Below are positions 18,486 through 27,266 of a stretch of 64,000 nucleotides of DNA, piece after piece (position 1 is the first letter of the stretch; each line of letters starts with the position of its first letter). Location: positions 1,736,001 through 1,800,000 of the forward strand of contig CBDIDH010000002.1 of the NCBI GenBank assembly GCA_965277595.1, written 5' to 3'. Origin of the DNA: CBDIDH01 sp965277595. GTDB lineage: Bacteria > Planctomycetota > Planctomycetia > Isosphaerales > Isosphaeraceae. A program made the position numbers and the translations under genes. The notes below the pieces were generated by a model that was not told the DNA's origin, ran no database searches, and saw nothing but the letters and a program-made list of their open reading frames with translations.

Positions 18486-20894
18486 TCATTGCCCTGTCTC
18501 CGCGAGGTTCGCCACCCTGACGGAGACCGACGCGGGAGCGAGGCAGGCGCGGTCGTTGCACGCCTGAAACCGCACGGTCAGCGCTCGGGGACTCTTCAGA
18601 TCGCCCAGGAAGCGACCTTGGACCTGGATCGACACCTTGCCTTCATAGACTCGGACCTTCCCTTGACCCGAGGTTGAGAGAACCTTCTCCACGCCGGCGG
18701 GATAGTCAACCTTGACGATCTTGAGAACCGACTCATCGCTACTGACAACCCGCGTCGGCAAAAGATTCTCGGTTCCCGACGGATTGGCGTAGACGTGCCA
18801 GCCCTCCTTGATCGTCAAGAGTATCGTCACCTGCCAATCCGTGCCGTTGGAGGTCGCGGCCTTGTCGAGATCCACCGAGACGACATCGGGCGAACCCCGG
18901 CCGACGGGGCCGAGCGGTCTGGCGTCGGCGGCGACCTCGGGACGGGCGTCGAGGTAGTCTTCGAGCGCGACGAGCATCAGCGGCGAGTTCGCGGGAGACT
19001 GTGCCAGCCGGGCGCTGAAGGCGGAAAGCGCCTTGCCGGCCGTGTCGAGGTAACGGGCGTCATGGGTTGCGGCGGCGAGGGCGATGAGGTTGCGAACGGC
19101 CACGCTGTTGCCGCTCGGCAGGGCGCCATCGGTGGCATCCTTGGTCCGGGCGATCAGGCTTTCGTGGTCGTCGGCCGTATAGAAGAAGCCTCCCTCTTTA
19201 TCGTCGGAGAAATCCTCGATCATCCGATCGGTGAGACTTCGGGCCTGCGCCAGGCGGTTCGCCTCACCCGTCGCCGCGTGGAGACGGAGCAGGCCGTGCG
19301 CGAGGAAGGCATAATCTTCCAGATACGCCGGCAGCTTGGAGCGGCCGTTGCGGTAAGTCCGCAGGAGCCGACCATCGGCGGTCCGGAGTTTAGCCAGGAG
19401 GAAGTCGGCGGCTTTCTCGGCCGCCTCGCGATAGCGGGGGTCTTTCAAGACCCGGTAGCCGTCGGCATGGGCGGCGATCATCAGGCCGTTCCACGACGTC
19501 AAGACCTTGTCATCGCGGTTTGGCGCCGGGCGGCGTTCGCGAACCGCCAGAAGCCGGCCGCGGAGCGGGGCGAGCCGACCTTCGAGCCCTTCGGGCGTCA
19601 AATTCAACGTCGGCGCCTGCTCGGCGCGGGTCCGGGGTTCGAGCAGGACGTACCGGCCGTCCTCAAAGTTCGGGTCGCGTTTCAGACCATAAACTTGCAG
19701 GAACGCATCCTGATCGTGACCTTCGCCGAGCGCTCGTTTGACCTCGTCGCGGGTCCAGACGTAATAGCGCCCTTCCTCACCGCCGGTCTCGGCGTCGAGC
19801 GACGAGTAAAAACCGCCGTCGGGATCGGTCAGGGTCCGGGCGACGAACGCGAAGGTGGCCTCGGCCTCGGCCCGCCAGCGCGGGTCGGCGGTCAATTCGA
19901 ACGCCTGAAGATGCGCCGAGGCGAGCAGGGCGTTGTCGTAAAGCATCTTCTCGAAGTGGGGAACGATCCAGTACCGGCTCGTCGCATAGCGATGGTAGCC
20001 GCCGCCGATCTGATCGCGAATCCCGCCTCGGGCCATCCGGTCGAGCGTCGTGACGACCATGCCAAGCGCGCTGGGCTGGGCCTGATCCTTCCCGGTTCGT
20101 TCAGGGTTGCGGCGGTGCCGATCGAGCAGGAAGACGAGGTTGGCGGGCTCGGGAAACTTGGGCCTTCGAGCGTTCTCGGGATTGAAACCGAACCCGCCGT
20201 ACTCGGGGTCAAACTGTTCGGTCAGCGCGTCCTGGCCCGCGGCGGCAATCGTCCTGGAAAGGGGCGCGGGGCGTCCGGCGGAGGCACCGGCGAGGGTTCG
20301 CCTGACGACCGTCGCGAGCCTATCGGCATCGTGATCGATCGCCTCGCGCTGGTCGCGCCAGGCGTCGGCGACTCGGTTCAAGAGGCTGGGAAAGCCTTCC
20401 ATGCCGTCGCGCGCGGCGGGAGGGAAATAGGTCCCGCCGAAGAAGGGACGGCCATCGGGGGTGAGGAAGATCGACATCGGCCAGCCCCCTCGGCCGAAAA
20501 CCTGAAGGGCGGCCATGTACACCTGGTCGACGTCGGGGCGTTCCTCGCGATCGACCTTGATGCAGACAAACTTCGCATTCAGAATCGCGGCGATCGCGGG
20601 GTTTTGAAAACTCTCCCGCTCCATGACATGGCACCAGTAACACGACGAGTAGCCGACGGAGAGGAAGACCGGCTTGTTCTCGGCTTTCGCCCTGGCAAAG
20701 GCTTCCGGCCCCCACGGATACCAGTCGACCGGATTTCCGGCGTGCATCAGCAGATAGGGACTGGTCTCGCCCGCGAGCCGGTTCGTGGCGGCCTTCGGGC
20801 CGGGCCAGGCCGTGGCGGTTCCGGCCGTCGTCAAGATCACGACGAGCGCGGCGGCCGTTCTCGACGTCAAACGGGGGGAGCGTCGTGCTGACAT
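18486..20894 (-). CDS. DUF255 thioredoxin-domain protein (YyaL/SPATA20-like) with DsbD-like C-terminus
   Basis: An 802-residue exported protein. A signal peptide (residues 1-29) precedes the DUF255 thioredoxin-like domain with the conserved NRLAGETSPYLLMHAGNPVDW and the redox pair C85-Y-W-C88 followed by HVMERESF. Residues ~220-640 are the alpha/alpha toroid typical of the YyaL family. The last ~140 residues (DWQVTILLTIKEGWHVYAN..., ending in CNDRACLAP) resemble the DsbD N-terminal beta-sandwich, with two cysteines near the end. The fusion suggests a thiol-redox role outside the cytoplasm; the activity is not known. Confidence 0.88.
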   Translation of the reverse strand: MSARRSPRLTSRTAAALVVILTTAGTATAWPGPKAATNRLAGETSPYLLMHAGNPVDWYPWGPEAFARAKAENKPVFLSVGYSSCYWCHVMERESFQNPAIAAILNAKFVCIKVDREERPDVDQVYMAALQVFGRGGWPMSIFLTPDGRPFFGGTYFPPAARDGMEGFPSLLNRVADAWRDQREAIDHDADRLATVVRRTLAGASAGRPAPLSRTIAAAGQDALTEQFDPEYGGFGFNPENARRPKFPEPANLVFLLDRHRRNPERTGKDQAQPSALGMVVTTLDRMARGGIRDQIGGGYHRYATSRYWIVPHFEKMLYDNALLASAHLQAFELTADPRWRAEAEATFAFVARTLTDPDGGFYSSLDAETGGEEGRYYVWTRDEVKRALGEGHDQDAFLQVYGLKRDPNFEDGRYVLLEPRTRAEQAPTLNLTPEGLEGRLAPLRGRLLAVRERRPAPNRDDKVLTSWNGLMIAAHADGYRVLKDPRYREAAEKAADFLLAKLRTADGRLLRTYRNGRSKLPAYLEDYAFLAHGLLRLHAATGEANRLAQARSLTDRMIEDFSDDKEGGFFYTADDHESLIARTKDATDGALPSGNSVAVRNLIALAAATHDARYLDTAGKALSAFSARLAQSPANSPLMLVALEDYLDARPEVAADARPLGPVGRGSPDVVSVDLDKAATSNGTDWQVTILLTIKEGWHVYANPSGTENLLPTRVVSSDESVLKIVKVDYPAGVEKVLSTSGQGKVRVYEGKVSIQVQGRFLGDLKSPRALTVRFQACNDRACLAPASVSVRVANLAETGQ

Positions 20895-21048
20895 CGCGAT
20901 CGTCCTTCGCCGGGCGGCGAGCGTGGTCGGTCTTGGGGGTCGATGATCCTCCCCGCGCTTTTGGATTCTACGCGAGACCGGTCCCGGGAACCAACCACGA
21001 TCGCTTACTTGCCCGCGAATCCGAGTCCGACCCCTCGGTCCACCGGAC

Positions 21049-23073
21049 TCAACGCGCCTCGGGCCGCGACCGTTGACCGGTTGCGCTGGCCACCTCGGGA
21101 GTGCCGTCGAAGGGAATAAGGCGGGTCTCGGGCAAGGAGTTGTCGTGGACGAGAACGGCCCCGGAGCCGACGAAAAAGCTGTGGTCCTCGCTCACGTCGA
21201 GGTTGAAAACCGGTTCCTCCCCCTCGGATTCGACCGCGACGAGGTCGGCCCGGCCGCCGAGTGCGCGGATCACGTCACCGGGCTTCAGGTCGCGCGCCAT
21301 CACCCAGCCCCGGCCCGCCTTCCAGAACCGGTGAAAGACGCTCGGTTTGATCTCCTCGGCGCCGATGCGGAGCCGAAGTGTCTTGCCGGGCGGGTTGTGG
21401 TGAACCGCCGTGACCGCCCGGAAGCTCAGGGCTCCGGTCCGGGTGTTCTGTGCGAGCACCTTATCGCCGACATGAAGCGACTCGATCGGACGTAGGCCGT
21501 CGATCGTCTTGACGGGCGTCCCCGCGGCGAAACACGAAGGGAAGGACAGGGTGTATGTCGGCTTGGGGCCTTGCGTCGACTTCGGGGGCGTGTACGAGTA
21601 GCCCTGAACGTCGTACCACCATTTCTTCCAGGGTTCGGGGTCTTCGGGCAGGTTCTGCTCGGTACTCTGGTTCAGTGCGGCAAAAATCAGGGAGTTCGTC
21701 ACGGGAATGAGTTCGCTGTCGCGCATCAGGCCGGGCACGATCTTTTGATAGGCCGGGCTGTCCATCGCGGGTTTGCTTAACTCTTCCTCGATCCTCATTG
21801 CGCGGAATCGCTCCAGGGCCAGGGTCATGGAATAGGCCTGGTTCATCACCATCTGTTGCATCGCCTGAACCTGGGCCGCGGGCATTGCCACCGGCTGGCC
21901 CTGGTTCTGGCCGTGCGCGGGGTGCATCGCATTTACGGGAAGACCGGTGAACCCAGGGACTGCATACGCTCCAGGATTGAAAATCGGCAATGCGGCCGGA
22001 GGCGCATTGTTCAGGAGGTCGGCGGGGAAGAAGGGATACCCCAGCGGAGCCCCGGGTCTGCCGATTGGTGTTGTGAAGGTCACTTCCTTGACATCCTTCT
22101 TCGACTCGACTCGGATCGCCCTGTGGTAGAAACCATCATCGCCGACAACGACTCCCGACTCGATGCGGAAGGGGTCGCGCACCATCGCGAGGAGCAGGCC
22201 GACGTACTCGCGCGGGTCGCGGCGGCGGAGAGTCAGGATCGCCGCCCGGCGGACCTCGCCCGATCGTCCCTTCGTCGTCGCCAGCAGCGCCAGGGCCGAG
22301 GTCGACTCCGGTGAATCGATCTGGCCGAGGATCTCGACCCCCTTGATCTGATCGGTCGCCTCGCCTTTGCCGAAGACCTCGCAGACCGAGGCCACGGCGC
22401 GTGGGTCGGTCACTCCGGCCAGGGCGTCCTCCGCCGCGTCCTTCTGGTTCTTGTCGTCGAGCCAGCCGCGCCAGGTCGTCAGCAAAGGCTTCCAGTGTGC
22501 CCGAGCCGATTTTCGATCTTCGGCCTCCGCCTTCTCCGTGGCAAGAATCGCGTCGGTCGTCCAGCGCCCGTTCACCTTCTTGTAGCCGAGGTGTTTCCAG
22601 GCAAGGTCGCGCGTCGGATCAAGCCGGGTCACGGCCGTGAAATGGGCTCGGGCCTCGGCCTCAAGGCCGTTCCGCGCGCACCAGAGGGCCAGAGCGTACT
22701 GAGCCTCGGCCTTTTCTGGGGCTTTGGCGCGGCGAGCGTTGTATTCGGCAAGGCTGGCCGTCAGCGCCTCATCGGACTTCACCTTATCGGCGACGGCCTC
22801 GGGCCGCTTCCACTGGCCGCGGTACTCGACCAGACCCAGCAGACCCCTCGCGGCGGTGTTGGTCGGGTCGGTGAGAACGGCACGCGCCAGATGCTTCAGT
22901 CGCTCGGCTTGAAGCCCGCGCGCCTCGCACCAGAGCGCCAGTTTGACGTTCGCCTCGGCGTCGCGGCCGACGCTCGCCTTCGCCGCGTCGTAAGATGCCA
23001 GGTCCTCCGCGCTCGGCCCTGATGACGGGCTCGCGGCAATCAACGTCAATGCCAACACGACGACGGTCGTCAT
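21049..23073 (-). CDS. Exported repeat protein ending in a Hint autoprocessing domain
   Basis: A 674-residue protein. Residues 1-~20 form a signal peptide; residues ~25-300 contain helical repeats of TPR/HEAT character (blocks around NVKLALWCEARGLQAERLKHL and QYALALWCARNGLEAEARAHF). A low-complexity Pro/Met/Gln region follows. The Hint domain starts at Cys514 (CFAAGTPVKTIDG), with HVGDKVLAQN, KPSVFHRFW, ARDLKPGD and a C-terminal VLVHDNS motif near residue 645. Hint domains use the first Cys for self-cleavage. Only ~28 residues follow, so no toxin is attached. Cleavage would release the N-terminal ~513 residues, possibly with a lipid or other adduct. Confidence 0.85.
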   Translation of the reverse strand: MTTVVVLALTLIAASPSSGPSAEDLASYDAAKASVGRDAEANVKLALWCEARGLQAERLKHLARAVLTDPTNTAARGLLGLVEYRGQWKRPEAVADKVKSDEALTASLAEYNARRAKAPEKAEAQYALALWCARNGLEAEARAHFTAVTRLDPTRDLAWKHLGYKKVNGRWTTDAILATEKAEAEDRKSARAHWKPLLTTWRGWLDDKNQKDAAEDALAGVTDPRAVASVCEVFGKGEATDQIKGVEILGQIDSPESTSALALLATTKGRSGEVRRAAILTLRRRDPREYVGLLLAMVRDPFRIESGVVVGDDGFYHRAIRVESKKDVKEVTFTTPIGRPGAPLGYPFFPADLLNNAPPAALPIFNPGAYAVPGFTGLPVNAMHPAHGQNQGQPVAMPAAQVQAMQQMVMNQAYSMTLALERFRAMRIEEELSKPAMDSPAYQKIVPGLMRDSELIPVTNSLIFAALNQSTEQNLPEDPEPWKKWWYDVQGYSYTPPKSTQGPKPTYTLSFPSCFAAGTPVKTIDGLRPIESLHVGDKVLAQNTRTGALSFRAVTAVHHNPPGKTLRLRIGAEEIKPSVFHRFWKAGRGWVMARDLKPGDVIRALGGRADLVAVESEGEEPVFNLDVSEDHSFFVGSGAVLVHDNSLPETRLIPFDGTPEVASATGQRSRPEAR

Positions 23074-23204
23074 CCCACGCCCCCTCTCGTCGCCTCGCCA
23101 GAACGGCAGGATCGTGATTTGCCGATGGGTTCAACCTGAAGTTTGACCCTTCATGCACGCATTGTCAATCACAATCCTTCCCCTTTTGGTCGAGCGTCCA
23201 CAGT

Positions 23205-23876
23205 TCATAAAAGCCCTCGGCGTTGCAGCCTTTTGTAATGGATAAAGGAATAAACGATGGGAATGAGCATCGAGATGATCCCCACGGCGAGAGCCAAAAC
23301 GAGCGGCCCTCGGGCGACGATGATCAGAAAACCGGCGAGGCTACCGCCGACCATCGCCCAGGCCGCGATCCGGTGCGTGTCGTTCCAGACCCGGTCGCTG
23401 GCAAGCGTCCAGGGGACCCGGACGCCGACATAAAGGTTGCGCGGGACCTTGCCCAGGACGTTGCCGATTAGACCGAGAGCCAGGAAGGACCCGGCGAAGA
23501 GGGTGCGGCTCAGGTTGATCGGGTGCGGGGCCTTCGTCACCTGCTGCCAGGTCGCCAGCAAGATCACTCCATGCAAAAAGGCGAAGAGGCCCGCGACGGT
23601 GACCACGACCTGATCAAACGCCGTGCGCGCCAGACTCGCCTCGAAACTCTTCGGCGAGAGCCTGGGCAAGATACGGAAGAGGCCGAGCAGGGCGACCATG
23701 ACCGTCGGCAAGAGTAAGGTTGACGTCGCTTTCGAACCGTAGCCGTCAACGACTCCGTGGAGATTCCAATGAACCGGCACGGTCGCCGGCAATCGCGGGT
23801 AGATCCAGATCGAGGCGCCCCAGGCGGCGGCCGTGATGAGCAGGGCGATGGCCCAGGTGGGGTTGATCCGGTTCAT
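23205..23876 (-). CDS. SdpI-family multipass membrane protein (DUF1648)
   Basis: A 223-residue integral membrane protein with about six helices. The DUF1648 signature is near the start: WIYPRLPATVPVHWNLHGVVDGYGSK. The later block NVLGKVPRNLYVGVRVPWTLASD is the SdpI motif. In Bacillus subtilis, SdpI protects against the SdpC toxin and holds the repressor SdpR at the membrane. The upstream ArsR-type gene ends two bases before this start at 23876, giving the same SdpR-SdpI order. No sdpC-like toxin is seen, so immunity is only one possible role. Confidence 0.88.
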   Translation of the reverse strand: MNRINPTWAIALLITAAAWGASIWIYPRLPATVPVHWNLHGVVDGYGSKATSTLLLPTVMVALLGLFRILPRLSPKSFEASLARTAFDQVVVTVAGLFAFLHGVILLATWQQVTKAPHPINLSRTLFAGSFLALGLIGNVLGKVPRNLYVGVRVPWTLASDRVWNDTHRIAAWAMVGGSLAGFLIIVARGPLVLALAVGIISMLIPIVYSFIHYKRLQRRGLL

Positions 23877-23878
23877 TG

Positions 23879-24181
23879 TCAAGACTCCTGGCCGTTGTTG
23901 GTGTTGGGGCCGGGGCAGCTTCCAAAGAGGTCCCACATTCGCGTGATGACGTCCTGAAGCACGGTCGTGTTCAGCGAATAATAAATCTGCGACCCCTCGC
24001 GCCGGGTCCGAACCAGATCCGCCTCCTTCAAGACGGCGAAGTGGTGCGACATCGACGGCTTCGTCATCTCAAACTCACCCGCCAGCTCTCCGGCTGTCCG
24101 CTCACCCCGCGAGAGCAGACGCAAGACCTCCCGGCGAGTCGGGTCCGCGAGCGCCTTGAAAACCGCATTCAAGCCCGTCAT
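23879..24181 (-). CDS. ArsR-family autorepressor, SdpR-like
   Basis: A 100-residue winged-helix regulator. It shows the ArsR fold in order: FKALADPTRREVLRLLSRGE, the recognition region MTKPSMSHHFAVLKEADLV and the wing RTRREGSQIYYSLN. No metal-binding ELCVCDL motif is present, which fits SdpR-like regulators rather than metal sensors. It lies directly upstream of the SdpI-family gene. A palindrome 31-50 bases ahead of the start is the probable operator, so it likely represses its own operon. Confidence 0.9.
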   Translation of the reverse strand: MTGLNAVFKALADPTRREVLRLLSRGERTAGELAGEFEMTKPSMSHHFAVLKEADLVRTRREGSQIYYSLNTTVLQDVITRMWDLFGSCPGPNTNNGQES

Positions 24182-24211
24182 CCAAGGTCCATTCGTCCCT
24201 GCCAGATCGTT

Positions 24212-24231
24212 ATTTAGAATTTCGTCTAAAT
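24212..24231. promoter_or_regulatory. Palindromic operator of the SdpR-like operon
   Basis: ATTTAGA and TCTAAAT form a perfect 7-bp inverted repeat around ATTTCG. It is AT-rich in a GC-rich setting and sits just upstream of the ArsR-type gene, as expected of an autorepressor site. Confidence 0.6.
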
Positions 24232-24271
24232 TGAAGGCGAAGACCTATTGCCTACTGGCAGCCAGAAGTGG

Positions 24272-25435
24272 TTACTTCGCCTTTTCCAGGTCGCCCCAAC
24301 CCGCGAGATGCGCCTTGCCCAGGTCGTGGAGTGCCTTCATGGCTGACTGGATCGCGCCCAGGCTGGTGCCGACGTACTTCTCAACGACCGCGGCGGCAAC
24401 CTCGAAGGCGACGACGTTCTCGACGATCACGCTTGCCGCGGGCACGGCGCAGACGTCCGAACGCTCATAGGCGGCGGGCTGGGGGGCCTTTGTCGCCATG
24501 TTCACCGAGGGTCCGCGCGCGGCGAGGGTGCTGATCGGCTTCTTCGCGGCTCGAACCAGGATCGGCTCGCCGTTGGTTGTTCCCCCCTCGATTCCGCCCG
24601 CGTTGTTGCTCGGGCGGCGAAACCCGAACCGGCGGTCGGTTTCGGGATGGTCGGCCTCGTAGGCGATCGGGTCCATCACCCGGGAACCAGGGCGGCGGGC
24701 GGCATCGATGCCGAGGCCAATTTCCACCGCCTTGATCGCCTGAACGCTCATCACCGCCAGGGCAAGCCTCGCGTCAAGCTTCCTGTCCCACTGGGCATGG
24801 CTTCCCAGGCCGACCGGGCAGCCGGTCACGACGGCCTCGACAACCCCGCCAAGGGTGTCGCCGACGGCCTTCGCGGCGTCGATCGCGGCGACAATTTGCG
24901 GGTCGACGTCGGGGTTCAGCGAGTAAACCGGGCTCGCGTCGCGAACGCCGATGTCCATCGACAGGGGAGGCGCGTCGATTCCGCCAAGCTCGCGGACGTA
25001 ACCGAAGACGGTGATTCCCAGCTCGCGCAAAAGAACCCTTGCCAGCGCGCCGACGGCGACGCGCAGGGCGGTCTCTCGGGCGCTGGCGCGTTCGAGAACC
25101 TGGCGGATGCCCGTCTGGTAGTTGATCGAGCCGGCCAGGTCAATATGACCGCCTCGCGGCGCGGCGGGCTCGCTGAGACGTTCAAGCTTGGCGTCGTTGT
25201 TGGTCAGGCGGAGAGTGATCGGCGCCCCCGTGGTCACGCCGTGATAGGTTCCCGAATCGACGATGATTCGGTCGGTCTCCAGGGTCTGTCGCTTGCCCCG
25301 GCCGTACCCGCCCTGGCGGCGCTCAAGCTCGCGGTTGATGAACTCGAAGTCGATGACGACCCCCGAGGGGAACCCCTCGACGATTGCGGTCAGGGCCGGC
25401 CCGTGCGACTCGCCTGCGGTCAGGTAGCGGAGCAT
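24272..25435 (-). CDS. aroC: Chorismate synthase
   Basis: A 387-residue enzyme making chorismate from 5-enolpyruvylshikimate 3-phosphate, using reduced FMN. Family signatures are intact: LRYLTAGESHGPALTAIVEG at the start, RQGGYGRGKRQTLETD, RASARETALRVAVGA and SNNAGGIEGGTTNGEPI. Length is that of the longer bacterial form. It begins two bases after the stop of purC on the same strand, so both are probably read together. Confidence 0.97.
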   Translation of the reverse strand: MLRYLTAGESHGPALTAIVEGFPSGVVIDFEFINRELERRQGGYGRGKRQTLETDRIIVDSGTYHGVTTGAPITLRLTNNDAKLERLSEPAAPRGGHIDLAGSINYQTGIRQVLERASARETALRVAVGALARVLLRELGITVFGYVRELGGIDAPPLSMDIGVRDASPVYSLNPDVDPQIVAAIDAAKAVGDTLGGVVEAVVTGCPVGLGSHAQWDRKLDARLALAVMSVQAIKAVEIGLGIDAARRPGSRVMDPIAYEADHPETDRRFGFRRPSNNAGGIEGGTTNGEPILVRAAKKPISTLAARGPSVNMATKAPQPAAYERSDVCAVPAASVIVENVVAFEVAAAVVEKYVGTSLGAIQSAMKALHDLGKAHLAGWGDLEKAK

Positions 25436-25436
25436 G

Positions 25437-26336
25437 TCATTTCCAGGGGAACGGCTGGCCGGTCAATCGTTCGTAAGCGTCCACATACTTCTCGCGCGTT
25501 TTTGCGACCACGTCCTCGGGCAGAGCAGGGGGCGGGCTTGCCTTGTCCCAACCGGTCGTTTCCAGCCAGTCGCGGACAAACTGCTTGTCAAAGGAGGGCT
25601 GCGGCCCCCCTGGTTTGTAATCGTCGGCGGGCCAGTACCGAGAGCTATCGGGGGTCAAGACCTCATCCACCAGGATCAAGTCTCGGGTCTCCGGGTCGAT
25701 CCCGAATTCAAACTTCGTATCGGCGAGGATCAAGCCTCGCGCGACCGCGTGGCGCCGCCCTTGCTCGTAAACGCCCAGGCTCGCGGCTTCCAGTTTCCGA
25801 GCGAGGTCGTCACCCAGGCGTTCGGCGAGAAACGAAACGGGGACATTCTCGTCGTGGCCCGTCTCGGCCTTCGTGGCGGGCGTGAAGATCGGTTTTTCCA
25901 GCCGATCGCTTTCGCGCAGCCCTTCCGGCAGCCTTGCTCCGCAGACGGTGCCCGAAGCCCGGTACTCCTTCCAGCCGCTTCCCGAAAGGTAACCACGCAC
26001 GACACACTCGAACGGCACGACCTCGGCTTTTTTCACGATCATTGAGCGCCCTCTCAGGGTCGCCCAACTGGCCTCGTCCAGTTCAAGACCGGCATCGTCG
26101 ATGTTGGTCGAGAGCAAGTGGTTTGGGCCGCGAAGAAAGTCGAACCAGAAGGCGCTGATGGCCGTCAGGACCCGCCCCTTGTCGGGAATTCCGTTGGGCA
26201 TGACCCAGTCAAAGGCGCTGATTCGGTCGGTGGCGACGATCAGGAGTCGGCCGTTGCCCAGGTCATAGACGTCACGCACCTTCCCCTGGCGTTTCGGCAA
26301 GCCACTCAACGAGGTTTCCAGCAAGGCCGCTGACAC
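25437..26336 (-). CDS. purC: Phosphoribosylaminoimidazole-succinocarboxamide synthase
   Basis: A 299-residue ATP-dependent ligase of purine synthesis, joining aspartate to CAIR. Diagnostic stretches include RQGKVRDVYDLGNGRLLIVA, TDRISAFDWVMPNGIPDKG, VVRGYLSGSGWKEYRASGT and the late ILADTKFEFGIDPE with LVDEVLTPDSSRYWP. The length and motifs match the long PurC form. It is immediately followed by aroC. Confidence 0.97.
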   Translation of the reverse strand: MSAALLETSLSGLPKRQGKVRDVYDLGNGRLLIVATDRISAFDWVMPNGIPDKGRVLTAISAFWFDFLRGPNHLLSTNIDDAGLELDEASWATLRGRSMIVKKAEVVPFECVVRGYLSGSGWKEYRASGTVCGARLPEGLRESDRLEKPIFTPATKAETGHDENVPVSFLAERLGDDLARKLEAASLGVYEQGRRHAVARGLILADTKFEFGIDPETRDLILVDEVLTPDSSRYWPADDYKPGGPQPSFDKQFVRDWLETTGWDKASPPPALPEDVVAKTREKYVDAYERLTGQPFPWK

Positions 26337-26563
26337 GCCGCGCCCCTCCCCAAAGGTTGACCCTTTCTGGACTCTAAACCAAACCGCCCCGATTCAACAA
26401 GTCCGGTTGGCCTTGCCTGGGTCGTCTCGGGTCGTTACGATAGTCCGTTCGCTCGGGAGGGTTAAAGCCCCGCGGTCCCCTTTGGGCCGGAATTCCGTAC
26501 AAACAAAACGAGCCAAGACCGACGAAGGACGCGCCCGGCGGGTGCGGCGAGGGAGCTGGGACG

Positions 26564-26764
26564 ATGTCGATCGACAAGAGCTTGAAGAAGGCGAGCAGCC
26601 TGGCTCGCGCCCGCAACGTGCTGACCCGGCCCGAACGCCTGGCCGCGCTTCAGGAAGACGAGAAATGGACGCCTGAGAAGGGTGTCTACAACTTGCCGAA
26701 GACCAAGTACCGTCGTCTCGCCCCCGGCCAGTCTGGCCCGAAACGGCCTGAAGTCAAGGGCTGA
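26564..26764 (+). CDS. Small basic protein of the Planctomycetes-Verrucomicrobia-Chlamydiae family
   Basis: A 66-residue, strongly basic protein that begins MSIDKSLKKASSLARARNVL and continues TRPERLAALQEDEKW and GLPKTKYR-like text. This is the pattern of the small basic protein family (TIGR04137) shared by the PVC phyla. Its size, charge and single-gene setting recall ribosome-associated proteins; function is unproven. A clear intrinsic terminator follows, so it is its own transcription unit. Confidence 0.88.
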   Translation: MSIDKSLKKASSLARARNVLTRPERLAALQEDEKWTPEKGVYNLPKTKYRRLAPGQSGPKRPEVKG

Positions 26765-26792
26765 GATGATCTCGCGGTATCGCGGACGCAGG

Positions 26793-26823
26793 CCCCCGGC
26801 TCAACAACGCGGCCGGGGGTTTT
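26793..26823 (+). terminator. Intrinsic terminator of the small basic protein gene
   Basis: An 8-bp perfect stem CCCCCGGC/GCCGGGGG (26793-26800 and 26812-26819) with an 11-base loop is followed by TTTT. It begins 28 bases after the stop codon. Confidence 0.88.
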
Positions 26824-26858
26824 CGTTGGTTGATGGTCGTTAAGCCAGACCCTGGCCG

Positions 26859-27146
26859 TCAACGGTCGGTCGGCAGGGCATTGACCTCGGCGGCGAAGTC
26901 AAAGTCTTTGCGAGTCAGACCACCGTCCGAGTGGGTTGAGAGTTCCAGCCGGACGTCGCGATAGCTCAGGATGATGTCGGGGTGATGGTCGAACTTCTCG
27001 GCCAGCGCGGCGACGTGGTTGACAAACTCCAGGGCGCGGCGGAACGATGGGAATTGCCAGGACCGGACGAGCATATCGCCGACCCGGTCCCATCCCCTGG
27101 CGGTCGGTAGGTTCGTCTGAATTTCCGGTTCGCTCATCTTGGCCAT
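26859..27146 (-). CDS. Pterin-4a-carbinolamine dehydratase
   Basis: A 95-residue protein that dehydrates 4a-hydroxytetrahydrobiopterin. The core motif EKFDHHPDI, followed by YRDVRLELSTHSDGGLT, is diagnostic. ATG 27146 follows AAGGG at a reasonable distance; a GTG fifteen bases upstream is less likely. No phenylalanine hydroxylase is next to it. Confidence 0.92.
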   Translation of the reverse strand: MAKMSEPEIQTNLPTARGWDRVGDMLVRSWQFPSFRRALEFVNHVAALAEKFDHHPDIILSYRDVRLELSTHSDGGLTRKDFDFAAEVNALPTDR

Positions 27147-27266
27147 GAGGGTGCCCTTCACTCTGGGGCGGCCCGGCCTTTGTGTCGTCCGTCAGGCCGC
27201 AAGTCGGTGTGGATACTCCATTCTGACCTCCAGACCGGTGCGGGACAAGGGGCGAAAGGCGACACG

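Noticed and set aside
18795..20891. A 698-codon open frame opposite the DUF255 thioredoxin gene
   Set aside because: It mirrors a well-supported gene; high GC leaves few stops on the opposite strand, and the product has no domain or plausible start. Similar mirrored frames at 577-1896, 15621-16610, 24647-25885 and 27639-29111 were dropped for the same reason.
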